Shown: positions 27,991 through 37,015 of the stretch, piece after piece
Layout: each line of letters begins with the position of its first letter
Position numbering within the stretch: position 1 is the first letter of the stretch
DNA from: Betaproteobacteria bacterium
GTDB taxonomy: Bacteria; Pseudomonadota; Gammaproteobacteria; Burkholderiales; Eutrophovitaceae
Direction of reading: 5' to 3'
Assembly: GCA_020354125.1 (NCBI GenBank)
Contig: CP070643.1
Location: 4,007,964 to 4,071,963 of the forward strand
DNA length: 64,000 nt
Notes under the pieces: generated by a model
The model's database searches: none
What the model saw: the letters and a program-made list of their open reading frames with translations, nothing else
What the model was told of the DNA's origin: nothing
Position numbers and translations under genes: made by a program

Positions 27991-30900
27991 ATGATTCTCT
28001 CCGATATTTCGATCCGACGACCGGTGCTGGCCACCGTGTTCAGTCTGCTGATCGTTCTGTTGGGTGTCATCTCGTTCGATCGTTTGTCGGTGCGCGAGTA
28101 TCCGAAAATCGATCCGCCGATCGTTTCAGTGCGAACGGTATACACGGGCGCCACTGCCCAGGTCATCGAAAGCGTTATCACGACGCCGATCGAAGATGCG
28201 CTTTCGGGCATTGAGGGCATTAACACCATCAAGTCGAAGAGCCGTGAAGAGGTCAGCGAGGTCACCGTCACCTTTGTCACTGACCGCAACGTCGAAGCGG
28301 CAGCCAACGACGTTCGCGACCGCGTAGCACGCGTCAAGAAGCTGCTCCCCGAGCAGGCTGATGACCCGGTCGTCAACAAGATCGAGGCCGACGCTTGGCC
28401 AGTGATGTGGATCGCGCTGCTCAGCGACCGGCATACGCCAATGGAGCTGACTGACTACGCCGATCGTTATCTCACTGACCCGTTGAAGACAGTACCCGGG
28501 GTGGCGACCGTCATCATCGGGGGTGAGCGTCGCTACGCCATGCGTGTCTGGCTCGATAGAGAACGACTAGCGGCGCACGGTCTCACGCCGCAGGATGTCG
28601 AAGCGGCACTACGCAGCCAGAACCTTGATTCGCCAGGTGGGCGTATCGAGAGCAATGAACGCGAGTTGACGGTTCTTGCTGAAACGGACCTGCGTAGCCC
28701 AGAGGCATTCAATAACATGGTCATTCGCGAAGTCGGAGGCTATCCGATTCGCATCCGCGATGTCGGCTATGCGGCGCCTGGTCCTTACGAAAACCGCAAG
28801 ATCGTACGCGTCAGAGGTCAGGAAGCGCTGGGTCTGGGTGTCGTCAAGCAATCAACCGGCAACACACTGGCGCTCGCGCAAGGGGTGCGTGAGAAGGTGC
28901 CGCAGTTGCGCGAAGGGCTGCCAGAAGGCATGTCCATAGACGTCGCGGTTGATACGTCAGAATTCATCTCTGCTGCAATTAATGCCGTCTACAAGGTCAT
29001 GCTTGAGGCGCTGGCGCTGGTGGTGCTGGTCATATTCATTTTCCTGCGCAGCTTCCGCGCCACCATTATTCCGGTAGTGACTATCCCGATTTCGTTGATC
29101 GGGGCGTTTTTCTTCCTATACGCGTTGGGATTCTCGATCAACGTATTGACGCTGCTTGGCATCGTGCTTGCCGTCGGGCTGGTTGTCGACGACGCCATTG
29201 TCATGCTGGAGAATATCCACCGCCACATCGAAGACGGAATGCCGCGTTATCAAGCGGCATTAGTCGGCGCCAAGGAAATCGGCTTTGCGGTGGTTGCGAT
29301 GACCATTACTCTTGTCGCTGTGTTTACGCCGCTGGTGTTCATGACTGGCCGGGTCGGCCAGCTGTTCGTCGAATTCGCTCTGACGGTTGTCGCGGCGGTG
29401 GTGGTCAGTGGCTTTGTCGCGCTGACGCTGACGCCCATGATGTGTTCCAAATTGCTCAAGGAGCACGAAGGCCATGGCCGGCTGTTCAACTGGAGTGAGC
29501 GCGTTTTTGTCGGCATGCACATGGGATACAAAAAGCTGCTCACCGGTGCGCTGAAGATGCGCTGGTTGATTGTGCTAATGTTCTTCGCGGCATTTGCCGG
29601 GATGGCCTATTTGTTCACGCAGCTCAAACCGGAATTGTCCCCTGTCGAGGATCGTGGCGTATTCATGGCGTTCGCAGTTGCGCCGGAAGGTGCGACGATG
29701 CAATACACTGATCGATACATGCGTGCCGTGGCCGGCGTGCTCGACAGCGTGCCGGAAATTGATACCTTGTTCGAGGTGGTAGCACCTGGCCTGGAACGCC
29801 CCAACCCGGTCAATCTGGCAATCGGTTTTGCGGTGCTCAAGCATTGGGATGAGCGCGAACGCAGCCAGCTGTCGATCACCAAGGAAATCACACCCAAATT
29901 GTTCGGTGGCTTGCCTGGAGTGATCTCGTTCGCCAAGGATCCGCTCTCACTTGGCCAGAGCTTCCTCGCCAAACAGGTCGAATACGTCATCTATGGCAAC
30001 AGCTACGAGGAATTACAGAGCCACGTCAACAAAGTGATGGCGAGATTGCGGCAATACCCGGGGATCACTGGTCTCGATACCGATCTCAAACTCAACAAGC
30101 CGCAGCTTCGTGTCGAGATCGACCGTGACAAGGCATCGACGCTTGGCATTTCGATGGCGGCCATTGGCGGCACGCTCGAGACCTTGTTGGGCGGACGCGA
30201 CGTGACGCGCTACAAGCGCGAAGGCAAGCAGTACGACGTGGTACTGCAGATGGAGGACGACAAGCGGCGTCAGCCTACGGACCTGACTTCAATCTACGTG
30301 CGCGCGCGCAATGGGCAACTGGTGCAGCTGTCGAACCTGGTTAGGCTTGAGGAGGCAGTCGCGCCCAAAGAGCTTAATCACTTCAACAAATTCCGTGCAG
30401 CCATCATCAACGGCAACGTGGGTCCCAACGCCAGTCTCGGCGAAGTGCTCGACTACATTGATCAGGTGGTCTCGGAAGAATTGCCATCGACGGTCAGCAC
30501 CGATCTAAATGGCGCGTCCCGCGAGTTCCGTGAAACCGGTGACGAAATGGTGTTGACGTTGATACTTGCGTTGGTGTTCATCTACCTGGTGCTGTCGGCG
30601 CAGTTCGAAAGCTTTGTCGGTCCGTTGGTGATCATGCTCACCGTTCCGCTCGGTTTTGCCGGCGCGGTACTGGCTATGTGGCTCAACGCCAAATTTGACA
30701 CCGGCGGTACGCTCAACATATATAGTCGAATAGGTTTGGTGATGCTGATCGGGTTGATTACCAAGAACGGCATCCTGATTGTTGAGTTTGCCAACCAGTT
30801 GCGCCGTAAGGGCATGGAGCGAATGGAAGCAATTGTCGAAGCGTCGTCGTTGCGGTTGCGCCCGATTCTGATGACCGCCTTTGCGACTGTACTTGGTGCG

Positions 30901-31131
30901 TTGCCGCTGGCGCTGTCTTCAGGCGCCGGCGCTGAAGCGCGCGCTGCGATTGGTTGGGTGATTGTCGGCGGCATGTCGATTGGCACGTTGCTCACCTTGT
31001 TCATCATTCCGGTCGCCTACTCGTTGATCGTGCACAAGATTCACATGATTCCGGAAGAGCGTGAGGCGCTGGAAATCGAAGCGGCGGCCGGGAGCGGTGT
31101 GATGACGTCACCGCAAGGCCGGGAGCAGTAA
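27991..31131 (+). CDS. RND multidrug efflux permease (HAE1/AcrB-like)
   Basis: A 1046-residue proton-driven inner-membrane pump. The N-terminus MILSDISIRRPVLATVFSLL and the TM4 relay motif VLAVGLVVDDAIVMLENIHR (the two adjacent aspartates of AcrB) place it in the hydrophobic/amphiphilic exporter branch rather than the metal branch. The C-terminal half has LIGLITKNGILIVEFANQLR. A good AAGGAG lies before the ATG. It is the second gene of the adaptor-pump operon and is followed by a strong intrinsic terminator at 31164-31193. Members expel antibiotics, dyes or aromatic compounds; the substrate is unknown here. Confidence 0.93.
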   Translation: MILSDISIRRPVLATVFSLLIVLLGVISFDRLSVREYPKIDPPIVSVRTVYTGATAQVIESVITTPIEDALSGIEGINTIKSKSREEVSEVTVTFVTDRNVEAAANDVRDRVARVKKLLPEQADDPVVNKIEADAWPVMWIALLSDRHTPMELTDYADRYLTDPLKTVPGVATVIIGGERRYAMRVWLDRERLAAHGLTPQDVEAALRSQNLDSPGGRIESNERELTVLAETDLRSPEAFNNMVIREVGGYPIRIRDVGYAAPGPYENRKIVRVRGQEALGLGVVKQSTGNTLALAQGVREKVPQLREGLPEGMSIDVAVDTSEFISAAINAVYKVMLEALALVVLVIFIFLRSFRATIIPVVTIPISLIGAFFFLYALGFSINVLTLLGIVLAVGLVVDDAIVMLENIHRHIEDGMPRYQAALVGAKEIGFAVVAMTITLVAVFTPLVFMTGRVGQLFVEFALTVVAAVVVSGFVALTLTPMMCSKLLKEHEGHGRLFNWSERVFVGMHMGYKKLLTGALKMRWLIVLMFFAAFAGMAYLFTQLKPELSPVEDRGVFMAFAVAPEGATMQYTDRYMRAVAGVLDSVPEIDTLFEVVAPGLERPNPVNLAIGFAVLKHWDERERSQLSITKEITPKLFGGLPGVISFAKDPLSLGQSFLAKQVEYVIYGNSYEELQSHVNKVMARLRQYPGITGLDTDLKLNKPQLRVEIDRDKASTLGISMAAIGGTLETLLGGRDVTRYKREGKQYDVVLQMEDDKRRQPTDLTSIYVRARNGQLVQLSNLVRLEEAVAPKELNHFNKFRAAIINGNVGPNASLGEVLDYIDQVVSEELPSTVSTDLNGASREFRETGDEMVLTLILALVFIYLVLSAQFESFVGPLVIMLTVPLGFAGAVLAMWLNAKFDTGGTLNIYSRIGLVMLIGLITKNGILIVEFANQLRRKGMERMEAIVEASSLRLRPILMTAFATVLGALPLALSSGAGAEARAAIGWVIVGGMSIGTLLTLFIIPVAYSLIVHKIHMIPEEREALEIEAAAGSGVMTSPQGREQ

Positions 31132-31163
31132 GCGCGTCGCGTAGGCAAGAGTTGCAGGTGAGA

Positions 31164-31193
31164 CGACGGGCGCATTTGCGCCCGTCGCTTTTT
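31164..31193 (+). terminator. Rho-independent terminator after RND operon
   Basis: A perfect 10-bp stem (CGACGGGCGC with GCGCCCGTCG) around an ATTT loop at 31164-31187 is followed by CTTTTT. It lies 33 bp after the pump stop codon and separates the operon from the ABC ATPase gene. Confidence 0.93.
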
Positions 31194-31245
31194 CTCGTGA
31201 GCCCTCCGGGTCAAGTCCTGGTGACAGTCGTAGGTAGTTACTGCT

Positions 31246-31911
31246 TTGCTACGCGTTGTTGATATCTCCAAGTCCTTTGGCGGCGCCAACCGACGCGCGG
31301 TTCTCAATGCCGTCAATCTCGATGTATCTACTGGTGAATATATCGCTGTCATGGGTGAATCCGGCGTCGGCAAATCGACCATGCTCAATATCATTGCCGG
31401 TCTGGAAGCGCCTGACGCGGGGCAAGTAATGCTCGGTGGAGTCAATCTTGCTCGGCTAGCCGACGATGAGCTGACACGACTTCGTCGTGAGCAAATGGGA
31501 TTCGTGTTTCAGGCGTTTCACGTCTTGCCATATCTGTCTGTAGCACAGAACGTTGAATTGCCGTTGGCCCTTTTGCGAACGGAAGTCGCAAGCATCCACG
31601 AGCGAGTCAAGCAAATGCTGCACGCGGTGGGGTTGGGTTCGCGTGGTGGCAGTATGCCGCGCGAGCTTTCTGGAGGCGAGCTGCAGCGCGTGGCGATCGC
31701 ACGTGCTCTGGTGCATCAGCCAAAAGTCGTGTTGGCCGATGAGCCAACCGGTAACCTCGATCCGGATACCGCCGGTCAGATTCTTTCGTTACTGAAATCG
31801 CAGATTAAAGACAATGGTGCCGCCGGCATTCTGGTGACTCACTCACCTGATGCGGCGCGAACTGCCGACAAGACTTTCAAGCTGACGTCAGCTGGATTGG
31901 TCACGGCGTGA
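31246..31911 (+). CDS. ABC transporter ATP-binding protein (FtsE/LolD-like)
   Basis: A 221-residue MacB/LolD-type ATPase. Walker A is GESGVGKST, the signature is LSGGELQRVAIARAL, Walker B is VVLADEPTGNLD, and the switch histidine lies in VTHSPDAA. TTG 31246 is the likely start (LRVVDISKSFGG). Such ATPases normally sit directly before an FtsX-type permease. Here the matching permease type is found at 44624, beyond the box/benzoate block. The stop overlaps a short GTG frame (31908-31964) that may be a permease remnant. Confidence 0.9.
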   Translation: MLRVVDISKSFGGANRRAVLNAVNLDVSTGEYIAVMGESGVGKSTMLNIIAGLEAPDAGQVMLGGVNLARLADDELTRLRREQMGFVFQAFHVLPYLSVAQNVELPLALLRTEVASIHERVKQMLHAVGLGSRGGSMPRELSGGELQRVAIARALVHQPKVVLADEPTGNLDPDTAGQILSLLKSQIKDNGAAGILVTHSPDAARTADKTFKLTSAGLVTA

Positions 31912-31964
31912 TAGTTTCCGCGATTCTAAAAGCGCTCACCTCTGAACCACGTTCCGCTGTATGA
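31908..31964 (+). pseudogene. Possible 5' remnant of an ABC permease gene
   Basis: A GTG overlapping the ATPase stop (GTGATA) opens an 18-residue frame ending at TGA 31962-31964. The peptide (MIVSAILKALTSEPRSAV) has the shape of the first residues of an FtsX-type permease, a short hydrophobic start followed by a basic/proline segment. No further permease coding follows. The similarity to the intact permease at 44624 is weak, so this is a suggestion only. Confidence 0.22.
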
Positions 31965-32207
31965 GAGCGCGCTGGTTACGAATTCTGAATGCTCGAGTGT
32001 GCGATCGGTCGAGAAGAAAGCGTAGCGAGCGATTCGAGTGCAAGGAGCCGCGCAGCGAATGACGAAGACAACGAACGCAGTGAGTTGCGGCGAAGACTCA
32101 CATGGGTGAAACCCATGTTATGTCGGAGCCACAATTTCAATAACTAAACGCGAGGATTGAGCGAGCACGTGAGGCTGCAATCGGATCGCGCAGTAGCTTT
32201 ATTCGTA
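31965..32207. other. Non-coding junction between ABC ATPase and box cluster
   Basis: No gene is supported here. It contains a perfect 8-bp hairpin (ACATGGGT/ACCCATGT with a GAA loop, 32100-32118) without a T run, which could end boxB transcription from the other side. The repetitive-looking purine-rich sequence around 32000-32090 resembles an old inserted element, but no ends were identified. Confidence 0.5.
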
Positions 32208-33617
32208 TCAGTGAATTCGAACGTACTCGTAATCAACCGGCAGCTTATTAATGCCGCGATCCGGCGGTGCAATCCAGCCGGCCATCTTGCCGGGTTCGAC
32301 AACACGTTGCATGAGGCTGTGTACGAAGGCGCGATCGCTTTCACTCGGTAGCCACTCTGCCAGGCGCTGGTCGTAGTCCTGTTGCTCGAGCAACTTGCCG
32401 TCCGGATCGACAGGCAAGTTAGCCCAGCCGCCGATTGAGCGGCGAAAGTGCTTGCTTGGCAAATTTAAAACGACGTCGTAACCAGCGCGTTTGATCTGCA
32501 TGTTCCAGCGCTTCAGGCCGATCTCACAGTCCTTGATGTAGGCATCGCGCATTACTTCGTTCATTGCGTTACGCAGGCTGACGCTCTCAGTGCCGTCAGG
32601 CGTTTCCAGCTCCAGGGTAGCGTATGCACAGACGTGGTCTTCATATTTGTCTTCGTCCGGCCGTCCCTTGATACTGTTGGCGAAAGAGGAGGCGGCGTTG
32701 GATGAAACTTCGGAGCCGAACAGATCCAGCGATGAGGTGAACCAGAAATTGAGATAGCGCTGGATCGTTGCCAGATCAACGGCACCGTGAGCGCGAATCG
32801 TCTCAGGGTCTTCGGTACCAAGTTCTTTCATCACTTCCAGTGTGCGCTTGACTACCCGGCCGACCCCGGTTTCGCCGACGAACATGTGATGCGCTTCTTC
32901 GGTCAGCATGAAACGGCAGGTGCGCGCCAATGGATCGAAGCCGGACTCGGCGAGACTTTTTAGCTGGAACTTGCCGTCACGATCGGTGAAGTAGGTAAAC
33001 ATGAAAAAAGAGAGCCAGTCGCTGATCGGTTCGTTGAAGGTACCGAGTATGCGTGGGTTGTCGCCGTCGCCGGAGTGGCGGGCAAGCAATTCTTCGGCTT
33101 CTTCGCGGCCATCGCGGCCAAAGTATCCGTGCAACAGATAAACCATCGCCCACAGGTGACGGCCTTCTTCGACATTGACCTGGAACAGATTGCGAAGGTC
33201 GTACAGCGAAGGGCAGGTCAGGCCGAGCAGGTGCTGTTGTTCAACTGATGCGGGTTCCGTGTCGCCTTGGGTGACGATGATGCGCCGAAACTGCGAGCGC
33301 AATTCGCCGGGGACCTGTTGCCATGCCGGCTCGCCGTAGTGGTCGCCAAAGCCAATTTTGCGATCAGCGATCGGGTCGGCGAGAAAAATACCCCAGCGAT
33401 AGTCGGGCATCTTCACATAGCCATAGCTGGCCCACCCTTGTGCATCGACGCCGACCGCCGTGCGCAAGTAAACGTCATCGGAAGAGAAGTCGCGCGGTCC
33501 CTGTTCCTGCCACCAGGTCAGAAAGCGTGGTTGCCAATGCTCCAGTGCCCGCTGCAGCTTGCGGTCGTTGGCGAGATCCACATTGTTGGGAATTTTCTCG
33601 CTGTAGTTGATGCTCAT
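32208..33617 (-). CDS. boxB: Benzoyl-CoA 2,3-epoxidase, oxygenase subunit BoxB
   Basis: A 469-residue di-iron oxygenase that epoxidises benzoyl-CoA with O2 in the aerobic CoA-dependent benzoate pathway. Candidate iron ligands are Glu121, Glu151 and His154 (VEEGRHLWA), Asp212 and Glu241/His244 (TEEAHHMFVGE). They match, one residue shifted, the set described for the Azoarcus enzyme as I recall it. Other BoxB-like segments are TCPSLYDLRNLFQVN and FWFTSSLDLFGSE. GGAG precedes the ATG. It lies 50 bp after boxC and is the last gene of the unit boxR-boxC-boxB. The reductase partner BoxA is not in the window. Confidence 0.95.
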   Translation of the reverse strand: MSINYSEKIPNNVDLANDRKLQRALEHWQPRFLTWWQEQGPRDFSSDDVYLRTAVGVDAQGWASYGYVKMPDYRWGIFLADPIADRKIGFGDHYGEPAWQQVPGELRSQFRRIIVTQGDTEPASVEQQHLLGLTCPSLYDLRNLFQVNVEEGRHLWAMVYLLHGYFGRDGREEAEELLARHSGDGDNPRILGTFNEPISDWLSFFMFTYFTDRDGKFQLKSLAESGFDPLARTCRFMLTEEAHHMFVGETGVGRVVKRTLEVMKELGTEDPETIRAHGAVDLATIQRYLNFWFTSSLDLFGSEVSSNAASSFANSIKGRPDEDKYEDHVCAYATLELETPDGTESVSLRNAMNEVMRDAYIKDCEIGLKRWNMQIKRAGYDVVLNLPSKHFRRSIGGWANLPVDPDGKLLEQQDYDQRLAEWLPSESDRAFVHSLMQRVVEPGKMAGWIAPPDRGINKLPVDYEYVRIH

Positions 33618-33667
33618 CTGAACTCCAATCTGTTATGGGTCGGCAGCTACCGGTGCAACTGGGTGCG

Positions 33668-35374
33668 CTAGATGCGTTCCCAGTTAAAGTTGGGCTTGCT
33701 GCCCGAACCAAATACCTTTAGGGCACCCTGCTCGCCAACCGCATTGGGTCGATTGAAGATCCAGTTCTGCCATGCCGACAGGCGGCCAAAGATGCGCGTT
33801 TCCATCGTCTCATTGCCGGTAAAACGCAAATTCGCTTCCATACCGGTCAGTGCGTCCGGTGACAGGCTGGCGCGTTCTTCGATAGCGATGCGCACTTCAT
33901 CGTCCCAGTCGAACTCATCGGGGGTGAATGTCACCAGTCCAAGCCGTGCGGCCTCGTCTGCGCGGAACGGTTCGCCGAGCTGGTTGAAGACTTTTTCGAT
34001 CGGACCGCCGTCGCCACAGAACCGCGTCTGCAAACGGGTTAAATGATTGACCATTGGAAAGGCGCCGAAGTTGATCATCGACGTCGCGATTACCGGTGAG
34101 GCTGATTGGTCGTCCGGTGTCGCCAGCATGTAACTGCGGTCGGCGGCCAACGCCAGCTCGAGCAGCGTTCCGCCAAAACACGAGCCCGGTTCGATCAGCG
34201 CGAACATGCTACGTGAAGAGACATCGAGACGTGCCAGCGTTCGTCGCAGCAGACCAATAGTCTCTTTGACCAACCAGTCACTGCGTCGGCGCATCAGGAT
34301 TGCGTCGGTCTTGAGCACGGCGTCGAGATCCCCGCGGGTCTTGAAAATCCAGATTCCGATCTGAGGCTCATTGGTACGCAACATCAGTATTGCGTCATCG
34401 AGTTCCCGGGCCATCGCCAGTGGCCACCAGTCGGCTCCGGCAGAGTGTATCGAATCTGGATCGGTGGGCTGCTCACCTTCAGGTCCGAGGACCGTAATGG
34501 TGGCGATACGAGCGTTGCGGTCGATCAATACGTCGACACGGCGATAATGCAGGCCCTGTCCATCAATTGTTCGATCCAATGGTTTCAATTCGATTCCATT
34601 CGCTTCATCGGGGCGAGTGCTCTCTCCAACCAGCTCGGCAACCCGTTGCTTGATGGCATCTTCGAACTGTTGCGGTTTCGCTGTGTGGTCGACCAGTTTC
34701 CAGTCCAGTGCGCGATTGGCGCGCACCCCCTCGGCGGTGGAGCAGAACACGTCGGCGAGATCGCGTCGCACCTGGCGCTTATCGATCACGCGCGTCAGCC
34801 CCCCGGTGCCCGGCAATACTCCCAACAACGGCACTTCCGGAAGACTGACGGTCGAAGAACGGTCATCGATCATCAGAATCTCATCGCAGGCAAGCGCCAG
34901 TTCGTATCCGCCGCCGGCCACCGTTCCGTTTACAGCAGCGAGGAAGCGCAGACCATCATTGCGACTCGAGTCTTCGATCCCGTTGCGTGTTTCATTTGTG
35001 AACCTGCAAAAATTCACTTTCCAGGCATGGCTCGACAATCCAAGCATGTAGATATTTGCGCCTGAGCAAAACATCCGCTCTTTGGACGAGGTGAACACTA
35101 CGCACTTGACCTGTGGATGCTCGAAGCGGATGCGATTCAGTGCGTCGTTGAGTTCGATGTCGACACCGAGGTCATAAGAATTCAGTTTCAGTTTGTAGCC
35201 TGGCTGCAGACCCTTTTCCTCGTTCACGTCCATACTCAGCGTTGCTACCGCACCATCGACCGACATGTGCCAATGGGCATATCGGTCAGGATGCGTCTCG
35301 TAATTCACGTACGGTCGCGCTTCGCTGGCGCTGTTCGGGGCTGCAGTGTCATTGATTGACGTCGTCACGCTCAT
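33668..35374 (-). CDS. boxC: 2,3-epoxybenzoyl-CoA dihydrolase BoxC
   Basis: A 568-residue enzyme of the crotonase superfamily that hydrolyses the ring of 2,3-epoxybenzoyl-CoA, giving 3,4-dehydroadipyl-CoA semialdehyde and formate. The N-terminal crotonase-like core (about residues 60-270) has the oxyanion-hole regions VFTSSKERMFCSGANIYML (split around Phe-Cys) and AVNGTVAGGGYELALACDE. The long C-terminal part, including EPGSCFGGTLLELALAADRS, is characteristic of BoxC. The ATG overlaps the boxR stop codon (ATGA), so the two are translationally coupled. Confidence 0.95.
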   Translation of the reverse strand: MSVTTSINDTAAPNSASEARPYVNYETHPDRYAHWHMSVDGAVATLSMDVNEEKGLQPGYKLKLNSYDLGVDIELNDALNRIRFEHPQVKCVVFTSSKERMFCSGANIYMLGLSSHAWKVNFCRFTNETRNGIEDSSRNDGLRFLAAVNGTVAGGGYELALACDEILMIDDRSSTVSLPEVPLLGVLPGTGGLTRVIDKRQVRRDLADVFCSTAEGVRANRALDWKLVDHTAKPQQFEDAIKQRVAELVGESTRPDEANGIELKPLDRTIDGQGLHYRRVDVLIDRNARIATITVLGPEGEQPTDPDSIHSAGADWWPLAMARELDDAILMLRTNEPQIGIWIFKTRGDLDAVLKTDAILMRRRSDWLVKETIGLLRRTLARLDVSSRSMFALIEPGSCFGGTLLELALAADRSYMLATPDDQSASPVIATSMINFGAFPMVNHLTRLQTRFCGDGGPIEKVFNQLGEPFRADEAARLGLVTFTPDEFDWDDEVRIAIEERASLSPDALTGMEANLRFTGNETMETRIFGRLSAWQNWIFNRPNAVGEQGALKVFGSGSKPNFNWERI

Positions 35375-36285
35375 GTCGTCTGTCCAAGTTCTTTTGTAAG
35401 TTGGTTTAGTTGGGCCAGGCTTTCCCTGACAGTGTTTCCAGCGGTATCGACGATCGCATCCGCCTTGCCGTACAAAACGACTCGGCTCTGCAGAATCCGC
35501 CGCAAGTCATCCATTGCCTGGGAATTGCCGGCCATGGGCCGCGTGTCGCCTTGCGCAATGACGCGTTGCATGTGTTCTTCCGGACGCGTTTTGAGCCAGA
35601 TGGTGTAGCAGGCCGACAGCAGCAGATCGTAGGTCGTCGGCTCTGAGACGATGCTGCCGCCGGCGGCGATGACACAGGAATTCCCATCGTTGAGCAACTG
35701 TTCCAGGCAACGTCGTTCATAGCGGCGATAGCCGGGCTGGCCGTAGAGAAGAAATATCTCCGACAGACTGGTGCCTGCCTCGCGCTCGATTTCGCGATCG
35801 AGTTCGATGAACGGTCGCTTGAGTGCTTGTGCGAGCTTTTGTCCCAGCGTGGTCTTACCCGCCCCGCGTAGTCCGATCAAGGCAATTCGTGTGCTGCGTG
35901 TCGAAGGATCTTCGCGGAACTCGCCAAGCAGCAGATCACGGGCGCGCACCAGTTGTTGCGGTGTCATGTGCAGCAACATCTGCTGAACGCTGGCTAACGC
36001 GGCCGGCTCTTCGCCCGCATCTCGCAATAATGCTTCCGGCGTCAGGCCCAGTGCACTGCTGATTTGGCGCAACAGCAACACCGAAAGATTGCCGCGGCCG
36101 GATTCGAGAAGCGCCAGATAGCGCTCTGAAACACCGGAGCGGTCAGACAGCGCCTTGCGCGAGAGTTCCCTTTCAGAACGTGCTTTGCGAACACGCGCGC
36201 CGATCGCCTTGAGAAAACCGCTATCAGTGACGTCGTGACCCGTGGCGTCATTCGCCCCCGAGTTGATCGCTTTGGCGTTGTTCAT
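35371..36285 (-). CDS. boxR: BoxR/BzdR-type benzoyl-CoA-responsive regulator
   Basis: A 304-residue repressor with two parts. An XRE-type helix-turn-helix domain covers about residues 25-90 (RKARSERELSRKALSDRSGV, YLALLESGRGNLSVLLLRQI). A shikimate-kinase-like domain covers about 125-300, with P-loop LIGLRGAGKTTLGQ and FIELDREIEREAG. In BoxR/BzdR the kinase-like domain binds benzoyl-CoA and releases the repressor from DNA. ATG 36285 is chosen over a TTG at 36294. The gene overlaps boxC by four bases. Four phased TGCA motifs lie immediately upstream, so it probably represses its own unit and the divergent flavodoxin unit. Confidence 0.93.
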   Translation of the reverse strand: MNNAKAINSGANDATGHDVTDSGFLKAIGARVRKARSERELSRKALSDRSGVSERYLALLESGRGNLSVLLLRQISSALGLTPEALLRDAGEEPAALASVQQMLLHMTPQQLVRARDLLLGEFREDPSTRSTRIALIGLRGAGKTTLGQKLAQALKRPFIELDREIEREAGTSLSEIFLLYGQPGYRRYERRCLEQLLNDGNSCVIAAGGSIVSEPTTYDLLLSACYTIWLKTRPEEHMQRVIAQGDTRPMAGNSQAMDDLRRILQSRVVLYGKADAIVDTAGNTVRESLAQLNQLTKELGQTT

Positions 36286-36289
36286 GTCA

Positions 36290-36333
36290 TGCAATATAAT
36301 GCATGTCTAGCACGAAGTGTGCATGATAATGCA
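36290..36333. promoter_or_regulatory. BoxR operator: four helically phased TGCA motifs
   Basis: TGCA occurs at 36290, 36300, 36320 and 36330, spacings of 10, 20 and 10 bp, so all face the same side of the helix; a degraded AGCA sits at the missing 36309-36312 step. The two pairs share the form ATGCA-N-ATAATGCAT. BzdR operators are described as repeats of TGCA within larger palindromes. The array lies just before the boxR ATG and in the divergent promoter region shared with the flavodoxin gene. Confidence 0.72.
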
Positions 36334-36438
36334 TAATTGCTCCGTTTGGCCATGGTACTGCCCTTCTTGGCGGCGGGGCATGGCGTACTCATCGCTTAAT
36401 TAGCGGCGGAGGCACTGCGGCAGGGCAGGATTGAACCG

Positions 36439-36936
36439 ATGTCATTCAAACTGAATATTCTGGTCGGCACCATGACCGGTATCGCGCAATTGGTTGCGCA
36501 GGAGATCGAGTTGCGGCTCGATGCCGAGGGTATCGGAGTCAACACCATGGAAATGGACGAGCTCGATCCGATGGTGTTTGACCGCGAGGGGATCTTCATG
36601 ATCTGTACCTCCACTTACGGTCAGGGTGACGTGCCCGACAACGCCAAGGATCTATACGAGGCGTTGTGCACCCAGCGCCCGGATCTGTCGCATGTACGCT
36701 ATGGGGTGATCGCGCTGGGTGATCGTACCTATGCCGAGACATTTTGTTTCGGTGGCAAGCGGTTCGACAAAATTCTTGGCGAGCTTGGTGCGCAACGTAT
36801 TGGCGAGATCATGCTGCACGATGCCAGCGCCGGCACGCTGCCGGAAGACGAGGCGGCGGAATGGATCGAGGGCTGGGTTGAACTGTGTAACGAAAACATC
36901 GGTCGCGAAGCCGTGCTCGACGCGGCGCAGAACTGA
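36439..36936 (+). CDS. Flavodoxin-domain protein (MioC-like) in the box cluster
   Basis: A 165-residue FMN-binding flavodoxin. The phosphate loop is VGTMTGIAQLVAQE (TxTGxx) and the ring-binding loops are CTSTYGQGDVPDN and ALGDRTYAETFCFGGKRFD. There is no signal peptide. It is the first gene of the plus-strand unit divergent from boxRCB and 79 bp before benzoate-CoA ligase. No boxA reductase is present, so the flavodoxin may deliver electrons to BoxB or to another oxygenase step. That role is inferred from position. Confidence 0.88.
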   Translation: MSFKLNILVGTMTGIAQLVAQEIELRLDAEGIGVNTMEMDELDPMVFDREGIFMICTSTYGQGDVPDNAKDLYEALCTQRPDLSHVRYGVIALGDRTYAETFCFGGKRFDKILGELGAQRIGEIMLHDASAGTLPEDEAAEWIEGWVELCNENIGREAVLDAAQN

Positions 36937-37015
36937 CCTCAGCCGTTAAACTACGTTCTTTCTGACCCGTGCAGCCGCAAGAGCTGCCGGAGACCGACAC
37001 CTTGGAGGAGCGTCC

